A DNA stretch of 64,000 nt from an uncultured Lachnospiraceae bacterium (lineage in GTDB: Bacteria > Bacillota > Clostridia > Lachnospirales > Lachnospiraceae): assembly GCA_905209865.1 (NCBI GenBank), contig CAJLUP010000001.1:1-64000 (forward strand), read 5' to 3'. The notes under the pieces were generated by a model that worked only from the letters and a program-made list of their open reading frames with translations, was not told the origin of the DNA and did no database searches. Below are positions 8,532-15,516 of this stretch, one piece after another. The first letter of the stretch is position 1. Each line of letters starts with the position of its first letter. A program made the position numbers and the translations under genes.

Positions 8532-8577
8532 AAAAGTACCAAAAAAGTACCAAATCGGAATGTCCAGAATTTGTCCA
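8532..8577. repeat. two pairs of 11-bp phased direct repeats
   Basis: AAAAGTACCAA occurs twice head to tail (8532-8542 and 8543-8553), followed by TGTCCA at 8561 and again at 8572, also 11 bp apart. The spacing of one helical turn puts all four on the same DNA face, immediately upstream of the queT -35 box and at the left edge of the AT-rich islet. They could be regulator half-sites or arm-type recombinase sites. Confidence 0.5.
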
Positions 8578-8588
8578 ACTTGGGAAAA

Positions 8589-8737
8589 ATGAAAGGGCTA
8601 TATGTTGAATTATCACCGGAGGACTATAAATGTTTAGAAACACAATTAAAACGGAGAAATTTAGATAAAACGAATTACATATTGTAACCCCACATATTGA
8701 TGGATCTAAATTAGAATATTTGGATTGTTTGATATAA
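8589..8737 (+). pseudogene. remnant of a small gene, two frames
   Basis: An ATG frame encodes MKGLYVELSPEDYKCLE and continues to a TAA at 8685-8687 (32 residues). A second frame carries on directly with PHIDGSKLEYLDCLI and stops at 8735-8737. The style (VELSPEDY..LE..LKRRNLDKTNYI) resembles a ribbon-helix-helix or similar small DNA-binding domain, but I cannot name the family. No good ribosome site precedes it. It looks like debris of an accessory gene, and the first part could be a real short peptide. Confidence 0.35.
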
Positions 8738-8812
8738 CTGGTTATGATAATATGTAGATATACAGAAATACTATTTGGGTAAAAATAATTATCACAGAAA
8801 GAGGTGAGACGA

Positions 8813-9142
8813 ATGTTATCTGAAAAAATGAAAGAAGACCTGATTCATGGGCTGAGGTTGATTTTTGGTGATGATATTCAGACGATTATCTTATACGGTT
8901 CTGTTGCAAGGAATGAAGCCACAGAAGAAAGTGATATCGATATTGCAATTATTATGAGAAAAGATATGGGGGAAGTTGAGAAGGAACAATTTATCCGCTG
9001 GTCTGCTGAAATGGATATCCAATACAACAGAGTGTTTTCAATCGTTGATATTCAGGAAGAACAGTTGGAAAAATGGGGAGATATTCTTCCTTTCTATAAG
9101 CATGTCAGAGAGGAAGGTATCGTTTTGTGGAAAGCAGCTTAA
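8813..9142 (+). CDS. MNT-type nucleotidyltransferase, probable antitoxin
   Basis: A 109-residue minimal nucleotidyltransferase. The GSVAR loop at residues 29-33 and SDIDIAII at 40-47 give the GS...D.D metal and nucleotide-binding motif of the DNA polymerase beta fold. Such proteins pair with HEPN partners in MNT/HEPN modules, where in studied cases the MNT protein adds AMP to the HEPN toxin and silences it. The ATG at 8813 follows AGAGGTGAG; a GTG at 8804 would sit inside that ribosome site. It overlaps the next gene by 16 bp. The region is clearly AT-richer than its surroundings, suggesting acquisition by transfer. Confidence 0.85.
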   Translation: MLSEKMKEDLIHGLRLIFGDDIQTIILYGSVARNEATEESDIDIAIIMRKDMGEVEKEQFIRWSAEMDIQYNRVFSIVDIQEEQLEKWGDILPFYKHVREEGIVLWKAA

Positions 9143-9522
9143 GAGAATTAGCGGGATACCGTATGGAACGGGCAAAAGAAATGCTTTCGGCAGCGGAGGA
9201 CAACTTGAAGATTGGTCAGTATAAAACTTCTTTAAACCGTTCCTATTATGCAATCTTTCATGCAATGAGAGCTATGAATATTTTAAAAGGTTTTGATTCT
9301 TCCAAACATTCGGGAGTGATTGCATATTTCAATAAGGAATACATTAAGGAAGGTATCATGGATAAGGAGCTATCCGTAATTATAAAAAGCTGCTCCTTTT
9401 TGAGAGAAAAATCAGACTATGATGATTTTTTCATAGTCGGAAGAAAAGAAACGGAGAACCAGCTTGCAAGTGCAAAGGTTTTTCTGGAAGCAGTAGAAAA
9501 ATATTTAACCGAAAAGGAATAG
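9127..9522 (+). CDS. HEPN-domain protein, probable toxin partner of the MNT protein
   Basis: A 131-residue all-helical HEPN protein with the signature NRSYYAIFHAMRA at about residues 37-49. The classical ribonuclease motif of HEPN toxins is R-x4-H; here the conserved pair is R38-x6-H45, as in the HI0074-like branch, so nuclease activity cannot be assumed. The GTG start at 9127 follows AGGAAGG by nine bases and lies inside the antitoxin gene, which implies coupled translation. An ATG at 9163 is a weaker alternative. The order, antitoxin-like first and HEPN second, is that of known MNT/HEPN modules. Confidence 0.82.
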   Translation: MESSLRELAGYRMERAKEMLSAAEDNLKIGQYKTSLNRSYYAIFHAMRAMNILKGFDSSKHSGVIAYFNKEYIKEGIMDKELSVIIKSCSFLREKSDYDDFFIVGRKETENQLASAKVFLEAVEKYLTEKE

Positions 9523-9536
9523 AGGAAACAAAGATT

Positions 9537-9570
9537 AAGAGGTGGATGTAACAGTCTGCCTCTTATTTTT
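9537..9570 (+). terminator. weak terminator-like hairpin
   Basis: AAGAGG (9537-9542) pairs with CCTCTT (9559-9564), followed by ATTTTT. The stem is short and the loop long (16 bases), so it may only partly end the MNT/HEPN transcript. Confidence 0.4.
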
Positions 9571-9594
9571 GTATATTTTCAGGAGGCAAAGAAA

Positions 9595-10017
9595 ATGGCG
9601 GGAATAAAAGACGAATTAGCCAAAAAGGATGAAAGTACAAAGGGTGAAACAAAATTAACAAAGTCCATGAGTATTGCAGACTTAATTTTACTAAAGATCA
9701 ATCTTGAAAAGAGTAAAGTGCTAAACAAAGACGGAAAACCCATTATAAAGGTTGTTTTAGAGAATTTGGGGAGTAATCTGATACAATCCCTTAATATTAT
9801 TAATCGGAAAGATAGATTGATAAAGAATGAGTTCCCGGAAAGTAATTATGAGGCTCAATATGTGTTTATTACCAATGTGTCCAGTGATATAAAAGATAGT
9901 TTTTCATATAATACTGAGTTGAATGAATATTGTTTTGATTTATCTGAATACAAAGGGCAATTTAAAGTTTTATGCCTCGGATTATGTAATCCTATACATG
10001 CATTCGATGTCTTATAA
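9595..10017 (+). CDS. hypothetical protein of the AT-rich islet
   Basis: A 140-residue protein I do not recognise. It has a lysine- and glutamate-rich first 25 residues, no signal peptide and no membrane segment. The rest alternates short hydrophobic strands (IIKVVLENLG, YVFITNVSS, FKVLCLGL) that suggest a small beta-rich fold. The start is well supported by AGGAGG ten bases upstream. Base composition is as AT-rich as the MNT/HEPN pair just before it, so it likely arrived with them. Whether it takes part in their function cannot be told. Confidence 0.6.
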   Translation: MAGIKDELAKKDESTKGETKLTKSMSIADLILLKINLEKSKVLNKDGKPIIKVVLENLGSNLIQSLNIINRKDRLIKNEFPESNYEAQYVFITNVSSDIKDSFSYNTELNEYCFDLSEYKGQFKVLCLGLCNPIHAFDVL

Positions 10018-10148
10018 AAACATTTGAAATGTAAGAGAAGAAATGATACTCTGTGTACATTAAAGGTATTTCTATAATGAAAAATAAGTTTGGGAAAACA
10101 TTTTTATAATGCTTATTTCTGAGCGAAGGGAAAGGAATGAATGTATTT

Positions 10149-11288
10149 ATGAAAATTGTGGCGGCGATAGATTCATTTAAAGGAAGTATGACTTCGGTGC
10201 AGGCTGGGAAAGCTGCCGCAAAGGGCATTCACAAAGTTGATCCTGAAGCGGAAGTGCGGGTCAGACCTTTGGCAGACGGAGGCGAGGGAACGGTAGAAGC
10301 GCTGGTGTCCGGTATGAACGGGATCATTCGGAAGGTCAAAGTGACGGGACCGTTAGGGAAGCCGGTCATATGTGAGTATGGTGTGATCGAGGGTGAAGAA
10401 GAGAAGACGGCGGTGATTGAAATCGCAGGGGCGGCAGGCCTTACGCTTCTTCTGCCTGAGGAACGCAATCCTCTTTATACGACAACTTATGGAGTGGGAG
10501 AGACGATCAAAGATGCGGTTGTAAACGGATGCAGAAGATTTATTATCGGGATCGGAGGCAGTGCGACGAATGATGGGGGAGCAGGAATGCTTCAGGCTTT
10601 GGGTTTTGGCCTTTTGAAGGAAAACGGGGAGCAGATTCCGACTGGGGCATTGGGGTTGGAAGAACTGGCGGAGATCACAGATGACCATGTGATCCCCGGA
10701 TTAGCAGAATGCAGATTCAAGATCGCCTGTGATGTGACGAACGTACTGTGTGGAGAAACAGGCGCAAGTGCGGTATATGGTCCGCAGAAAGGCGCAGATA
10801 AAGAAATGACCGAAAGGTTAGATCGACTTCTCTTTTCTTATGCGTCTTTGGTGAAGAAAAAAGTTCCGAAAGCAGATCCTATGTATCCCGGCACAGGAGC
10901 AGCAGGCGGTCTGGGATTTGCATTTCTTGCGTTTATGGAAGCGCAGTTGGAGTCCGGCATCCAAATTGTGATAAAAGAAACCGGATTAGAAAAGGAAATT
11001 GCGAAGGCGGATCTAGTTATTACCGGAGAAGGGCGTATGGATGGGCAGACTGCCATGGGAAAAGCTCCGATTGGGATTGCGAAGCTTGCAAAGAAGTATG
11101 GAAAACCGGTTATCGCATTTACAGGGACTGCTGCGCCTGATGCCGGAGCATGCAACGAGCAGGGGATCGATGCATTTTTTCCGATATTAAGGGAGGCGGT
11201 TACTCTTGAAGAGGCGATGAAGCCGGAAAATGCAAAGGCAAACATGGAGGCGGCGGCAGAACAGGCATATCGACTGTGGAGATTATGA
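10149..11288 (+). CDS. glxK: glycerate kinase
   Basis: Phosphorylates D-glycerate with ATP (GlxK/GarK family). Family marks are the N-terminal KIVAAIDSFKGSMTS, PLADGGEGTVEAL, the glycine-rich GIGGSATNDGGAGMLQALG, GAAGGLGFAFLAF and ITGEGRMDGQTAMGKAP. The protein has about 379 residues. Most relatives begin with MKI, which corresponds to the ATG at 10149. An ATG at 10137, four codons earlier, lies too close to the AAAGG ribosome site. The gene stands alone, with no glyoxylate or tartronate genes nearby, and marks the right edge of the AT-rich islet. Confidence 0.92.
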   Translation: MKIVAAIDSFKGSMTSVQAGKAAAKGIHKVDPEAEVRVRPLADGGEGTVEALVSGMNGIIRKVKVTGPLGKPVICEYGVIEGEEEKTAVIEIAGAAGLTLLLPEERNPLYTTTYGVGETIKDAVVNGCRRFIIGIGGSATNDGGAGMLQALGFGLLKENGEQIPTGALGLEELAEITDDHVIPGLAECRFKIACDVTNVLCGETGASAVYGPQKGADKEMTERLDRLLFSYASLVKKKVPKADPMYPGTGAAGGLGFAFLAFMEAQLESGIQIVIKETGLEKEIAKADLVITGEGRMDGQTAMGKAPIGIAKLAKKYGKPVIAFTGTAAPDAGACNEQGIDAFFPILREAVTLEEAMKPENAKANMEAAAEQAYRLWRL

Positions 11289-11299
11289 TATACAAAAAT

Positions 11300-11380
11300 G
11301 CCCCGTTCCCTTTGCCGCGCACGAAGTGGGATGATCTGGGAGGCAAATCTCCACTGTGCGTCAGGTTTCCGGAACGGGGC
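11300..11380 (-). terminator. long structured terminator of the L25 gene
   Basis: GCCCCGTTCC (11300-11309) pairs perfectly with GGAACGGGGC (11371-11380). On the minus strand the stem is followed by ATTTTTG. The 61-base interior can fold again (GCGCACGAAGTGG opposite CCACTGTGCG). No T run follows on the plus strand, so it serves the minus-strand gene mainly. Confidence 0.65.
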
Positions 11381-11452
11381 AAACGTGTACTTTGTTTACA
11401 GTCTATTACAAGGTGAGGGCTAGAAAGCACATGTTTGTTTTGATTTATCAGA

Positions 11453-12043
11453 TCAGGCGTCGGCGTTTTCTTCTGAATCAGTATCATCGTCTGAAGCAGA
11501 CGCGTGTATTTCTGTTATGGTGACAACCGTTGTATCAGGATCGGTTGTTACGTCCAAATTTTCAATTTTTGTAATATCAAGGTCTTTCACACGGATCGTG
11601 TCTCCGACCTTCAGATCTCCTACGTCCAGGTCGATTTTTTCAACAAGTGCGGACGGCAGAGCCTTGAAATCAACTTCGTGGAGCATCTGCTGCGGAACTC
11701 CTGCGATAAGTTTGTCTGTGTTGAGCAAATGGATCTCTGCGGAAGAATGTACCTTCTCTGTGCTGACAAGCGCCTGAAAATCGATTTCATCTACGAATCC
11801 TTTGAGCGGGTTAAAATCTACTTCTTTGATGAGCGCATCATAGGCGGTGCCGTCAATTTCAAGGCGGACTCTTCCACCCTTTCCTTCCTCTTTTAACAGG
11901 CGGTCGATATCACTTTTTGCCATCTTGAGCGGAATTGATTCTTCCATTTCGCGTCCGAAGATACAGCCGGTTACATATCCTTCCCGTCTTAATTTTTTTG
12001 CTTTGATTGACATGTCTCGTTTTTCAGCTTTTAAAGTATTCAT
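11453..12043 (-). CDS. rplY: 50S ribosomal protein L25/general stress protein Ctc
   Basis: 196 residues, the long Ctc form: an N-terminal L25 domain that binds 5S rRNA (about 1-90, with LRREGYVTGCIFG) and a C-terminal TL5/Ctc beta domain (about 95-180, with IEKIDLDVGDLKVGD-like text), ending in an acidic tail rich in D, E and S. The ATG follows GGAGG. Upstream on the minus strand TGCTATATT resembles an extended -10 box near 12140. The gene is monocistronic and ends at the long hairpin 11300-11380. In Bacillus the homologue is stress-induced; no such element is obvious here. Confidence 0.92.
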   Translation of the reverse strand: MNTLKAEKRDMSIKAKKLRREGYVTGCIFGREMEESIPLKMAKSDIDRLLKEEGKGGRVRLEIDGTAYDALIKEVDFNPLKGFVDEIDFQALVSTEKVHSSAEIHLLNTDKLIAGVPQQMLHEVDFKALPSALVEKIDLDVGDLKVGDTIRVKDLDITKIENLDVTTDPDTTVVTITEIHASASDDDTDSEENADA

Positions 12044-12267
12044 TTATCTTTTCCTCCAAATTCACTGAATTACGCTTAGCAGCCTTCGACTTGTATCAAG
12101 CAGGTATTGTTAAGTGTGTTTCTTTGTTACACCTATAATATAGCACGCTTGTCAAGAGGGCAGATTTACAAAAACAGAAGGGTTATGTTAAAATGATAAA
12201 ATAAAGGGACAGGAACAATGTTTTATATAGTTTAAAACTGTCAAATCTAAATATGTGGGGAAAAAAT

Positions 12268-12840
12268 ATGAAATGGATGATTGCGTCAGACATACACGGT
12301 TCGGCGGTATATTGCGGGCAGATGCTGCAGGCATATCGGAGAGAAAAAGCGGATAGGCTGCTGATCTTGGGAGATCTTTTATATCACGGTCCTCGTAACG
12401 ATCTGCCGGAAGGATACGCGCCGAAGGAAGTGATCCGAATGTTGAATGAAGTGAAAGAGGAACTGGTTTGTGTGAGAGGAAATTGCGATACCGAAGTAGA
12501 TCAGATGGTTTTAGAATTTCCGATCATGGCAGAGTACGGCATTTTTCAGTTTGAAGGGATGGACATGATTTTTGCATCGCATGGTCATGTATATCATCCG
12601 AACAGTCTTCCGCCGCTGAAGAATGGGGATATTTTATTGAACGGGCATACACATGTGCCTGCGTGTGAGAAGAGAACGGACGGGAGCGGAAAACAGTACA
12701 TGTATCTGAATCCGGGGTCGGTGTCTATTCCGAAAGAAGGATCGGCACACAGTTATATGATTTATGAAAGCAAAGCGTTTACTTGGAAAAATATGGAAGG
12801 TGAGGTATACATGGAATGGAAGAAAGATTCGCGCTTTTGA
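12268..12840 (+). CDS. yfcE: YfcE-type metallophosphodiesterase
   Basis: A calcineurin-like phosphoesterase of about 190 residues. Metal-binding motifs are visible in order: SDIHGS, GDLLYHGPRN, RGNCDTEVD, SHGHVYHP and NGHTHVP, then LNPGSVSIPK. This set is typical of YfcE, which hydrolyses phosphodiester bonds of small model substrates and whose natural role is uncertain. I prefer the ATG at 12268, which matches the family start (MKWMIASDIHG) and follows GGGG, over an ATG at 12253 without a ribosome site. The 3' end overlaps the next gene by 25 bp, pointing to cotranscription. Confidence 0.9.
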   Translation: MKWMIASDIHGSAVYCGQMLQAYRREKADRLLILGDLLYHGPRNDLPEGYAPKEVIRMLNEVKEELVCVRGNCDTEVDQMVLEFPIMAEYGIFQFEGMDMIFASHGHVYHPNSLPPLKNGDILLNGHTHVPACEKRTDGSGKQYMYLNPGSVSIPKEGSAHSYMIYESKAFTWKNMEGEVYMEWKKDSRF

Positions 12841-13787
12841 TCGATGCGGATAATGTATCAGCAAAATATATTAAGCCGATTTTAGATGAATTGTCAAAAT
12901 ACGGAAACGTGACGTACAAGAGGATTTACGGAGACTGGACGCGCCCGAACAGCGCCGGATGGAAGGAAGAACTTTTACAGAATTCTATTACTCCGATCCA
13001 GCAGTTCAGTTATACTTATGGGAAAAACGCAACAGATTCCGCAATGATCATTGATGCGATGGATATGCTGTATGCAAGTGAACTGGAAGGATTTTGTCTT
13101 GTCTCAAGCGACAGTGATTTTACAAGACTTGCCAGTCGCCTGCGGGAGAGCGGGAAACGGGTGATTGGGATGGGAGAGGCGAAAACTCCTCTTCCGTTTC
13201 GCAAGGCGTGCGAGATCTTTACGGAATTGGAGCTTCTTTTGGAAGATAATATGATGGGAGCGGCAGAGCGTGAAGAGAAAGTGGGACTTCATGCAGTGAG
13301 CGGAAAAGAAACGAAAAAAATGATCTCGGCGACAAGAGAGCAGGTGGAAGAGGCTGTTGTAAAGATTATTACAGAAAATAAAAACAACGACAGGGAAACC
13401 GGACTTGGAGAAGTCGGAAGCAGACTGGTCAAGCTGTATCCTGATTTCGACGTTCGCCGTTACGGATATAGTCTGCTGTCTAAATTTCTGGAAACTCTTC
13501 CGAGACTGATGCTGATTCAGGAAGGGACAAAAGTGTCTGTTGCGCTCTATGAGGATAAGAGCAGGAAAGAAATGGTAGAAGAATACATTTTGTATCAGAT
13601 CAAAACAAGCGGTGAAAACGGGATTCCTTTGAGCGCGCTTGGAAACAGGATCCGGCTGAAGTTTGGTGATTTCAAGGTGCGGGACTATGGATTCTCACAA
13701 TTCAAACCTTATATTCAGAGTTTCCCCGAGGTGGAACTCCAAGGGGAAGGCGAGAGAACGAAAGCAGTGTATGCGCCGGAATTATGA
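12816..13787 (+). CDS. NYN-domain nuclease-like protein with two LOTUS/OST-HTH domains
   Basis: 323 residues. The N-terminal part (about 1-145) is a PIN-like NYN domain: LLIDADNVS at 7-15, TDSAMIIDAMDML near 70 and LVSSDSDFTRL near 96 supply the acidic residues. Two related C-terminal modules follow (about 170-240 and 250-320), each with a pattern L..L..RL...F.DF.VR.YG(Y/F)S.....L...P, as in LOTUS/OST-HTH domains that bind RNA. Family knowledge suggests an RNA-processing or RNA-binding role. Substrate unknown. It shares an operon with the YfcE phosphoesterase, with a 25-bp overlap. Confidence 0.85.
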   Translation: MEERFALLIDADNVSAKYIKPILDELSKYGNVTYKRIYGDWTRPNSAGWKEELLQNSITPIQQFSYTYGKNATDSAMIIDAMDMLYASELEGFCLVSSDSDFTRLASRLRESGKRVIGMGEAKTPLPFRKACEIFTELELLLEDNMMGAAEREEKVGLHAVSGKETKKMISATREQVEEAVVKIITENKNNDRETGLGEVGSRLVKLYPDFDVRRYGYSLLSKFLETLPRLMLIQEGTKVSVALYEDKSRKEMVEEYILYQIKTSGENGIPLSALGNRIRLKFGDFKVRDYGFSQFKPYIQSFPEVELQGEGERTKAVYAPEL

Positions 13788-13800
13788 TCTTTTTTGATTC

Positions 13801-13829
13801 TTGTAACATCGCAGGCTTTCGTTTATAAT
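13801..13829 (+). promoter_or_regulatory. sigma-A promoter of the asparagine synthetase gene
   Basis: TTGTAA at 13801-13806, a 17-bp spacer and TATAAT at 13824-13829, about 68 bp before the start codon. It shows that the short open frame that follows is transcribed as such and is not a cut-off longer gene. Confidence 0.8.
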
Positions 13830-13896
13830 AGCCGTGTAACAGAAGAGTTGGCGCTGCCGTCCGCAAAAGGCGGTATGCAGTTGGGAGTGAAAACAG

Positions 13897-15435
13897 ATGA
13901 TAAAAGTAAAAGAATACAGAGGTCATATAAGAAACTGGGAAGAACTTTGCGAGAGGCTGGAGATCTCTCTTGATCTGACAAGAGAAGAGCGTGAAGAGCA
14001 GATCCTTGTGAAGGCGTATGAGACATGGGGCAATGAGATGGCGGATCATATGCATGGGATGTTTGCATTTGCGCTGTGGGATGAAGAGGAGCAAAAACTG
14101 TTTTGTCTGCGCGATCAGTTCGGAACAAAGCCGTTTTATTATTATGAGACGGCGGATGGGAACTTGTTGTATGGGACGACAATCCGGGGGATCATGGAAC
14201 AGCCGGGATTCGTGAAAGAATTAAATGAAGAAATGCTTCAGCTTTATTTGAGTCTGACCTATGTGGCGGGAGAGAACACGTTTTTCCGAGGACTGAAAAA
14301 GCTGCTTCCCGGCAGATATCTTATCTGGCAGAATGGCAGACTTTCTGTCAGTCGGTACTGGATGCCGGAATTTCATCCTGATAAGAGTCGGACTTTGGAG
14401 CAGTGGGCGGATGAGATTCACAGGACGGTAGGGGAGATCATGCCGGAGGTGAAGACGAAAGAAGAGTATGCAGAATCGTTCTTATCCGGCGGCGTTGATT
14501 CTTCTTATGTATTGGCGATGTCAGATGTGGAGACAACGGATTCCTGCGGATATGAGGAAGAGCGGTTTGACGAATCGGGATTGGCGAAGCAGACGGCAGA
14601 TATTTTGGGAAGAAAAAATCTCCGCTGTCTGATTACACCGGAAGAATATTTCGGTATTGTTCCATATGTGATGTATAATATGGAGCAGCCGCTGGGAGAT
14701 GCTTCGGCTATCGCGTTTGCGATTGCATGCAGGGAGACGGCGAAGCATACGAAGATCTGTTATTCGGGCGAGGGTGCGGATGAATTTTTCGGCGGATATA
14801 ATATGTATCGGAATGCAGAGCGATACGGAGAGAATCTGAAGACGTTTTATGTCGGCAATACGAATATCATGAAAGAAGATGAGAAGAAACGAATCTTGAA
14901 AACGTATGATCCTGATGTACTTCCGATCGAACTTGCAAGGGGCATTTACGAAGAGACGGAAGGTCTTGATCCATTGACGAAGATGTCGGATGTCGATATT
15001 CAGATTTGGCTTGAGGGGGATATTTATCTTAATGTGGATAAGATGAGTCTGGCAGCAGGACTTGAGATCCGAATGCCTCTGACCGACAGAAGGATTTTTG
15101 ATATTGCGTCAAGGATGCCGTCAGAGTATAAAGTGAATGAGGAACAGAATAAAGTTGCGCTTCGTACGGCGGCGGCGAAAGTGCTTCCTGAAGAAATCGC
15201 ATTTCGAAAGAAGCTTGGATTCATAGTGCCGATTCGTATTTGGATGGCTGACGAACGATACAATGCAGATGTGCGGAGGCTTTTTGCAAGTGATATCGCA
15301 GAGAAATTCTTTCATATCGATGAGATTCAGGCGATTTTCGATGAGTATGTGGGAGGCAATTCGGATAATTGGAGAAAAGTGTGGACGATCTACACATTCC
15401 TTGTATGGTATGAAGAGTATTTTGTGAAAAGATAA
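13897..15435 (+). CDS. asnB: asparagine synthetase family protein lacking a functional glutaminase site
   Basis: 512 residues. The C-terminal ATP-dependent synthetase domain is intact: SGGVDSS pyrophosphate loop near residue 198 and SGEGADEFFGGY near 289. The N-terminal glutaminase domain is cut short: normal AsnB starts MCGI/MCGF with Cys as nucleophile, but this one begins in the later segment (YRGHIRN where AsnB has FNGEIYN), so the cysteine is absent and the glutamine-binding N and E are replaced. A stop at 13888, a promoter at 13801-13829 and a ribosome site (GGGAG, nine bases before ATG) show it is a full gene. It probably uses ammonia, or another amine acceptor. Confidence 0.85.
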   Translation: MIKVKEYRGHIRNWEELCERLEISLDLTREEREEQILVKAYETWGNEMADHMHGMFAFALWDEEEQKLFCLRDQFGTKPFYYYETADGNLLYGTTIRGIMEQPGFVKELNEEMLQLYLSLTYVAGENTFFRGLKKLLPGRYLIWQNGRLSVSRYWMPEFHPDKSRTLEQWADEIHRTVGEIMPEVKTKEEYAESFLSGGVDSSYVLAMSDVETTDSCGYEEERFDESGLAKQTADILGRKNLRCLITPEEYFGIVPYVMYNMEQPLGDASAIAFAIACRETAKHTKICYSGEGADEFFGGYNMYRNAERYGENLKTFYVGNTNIMKEDEKKRILKTYDPDVLPIELARGIYEETEGLDPLTKMSDVDIQIWLEGDIYLNVDKMSLAAGLEIRMPLTDRRIFDIASRMPSEYKVNEEQNKVALRTAAAKVLPEEIAFRKKLGFIVPIRIWMADERYNADVRRLFASDIAEKFFHIDEIQAIFDEYVGGNSDNWRKVWTIYTFLVWYEEYFVKR

Positions 15436-15457
15436 TGGGGAGAAAGAAAAAAGTTTC

Positions 15458-15486
15458 TATTCATACATAAATGATGCGAGTATAAT
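15458..15486 (+). promoter_or_regulatory. promoter of the alcohol dehydrogenase gene
   Basis: TATTCA at 15458-15463, a 17-bp spacer and TATAAT at 15481-15486. The -35 is weak, the -10 perfect. Confidence 0.6.
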
Positions 15487-15516
15487 AATGTAAATTTAAT
15501 AAGGGGATGCATATAT

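Noticed and set aside
8531..10136. CRISPR or other defence array in the AT-rich islet
   Set aside because: Only two 11-bp repeats and one further pair are present, without spacers, and no Cas-like gene is in the window.
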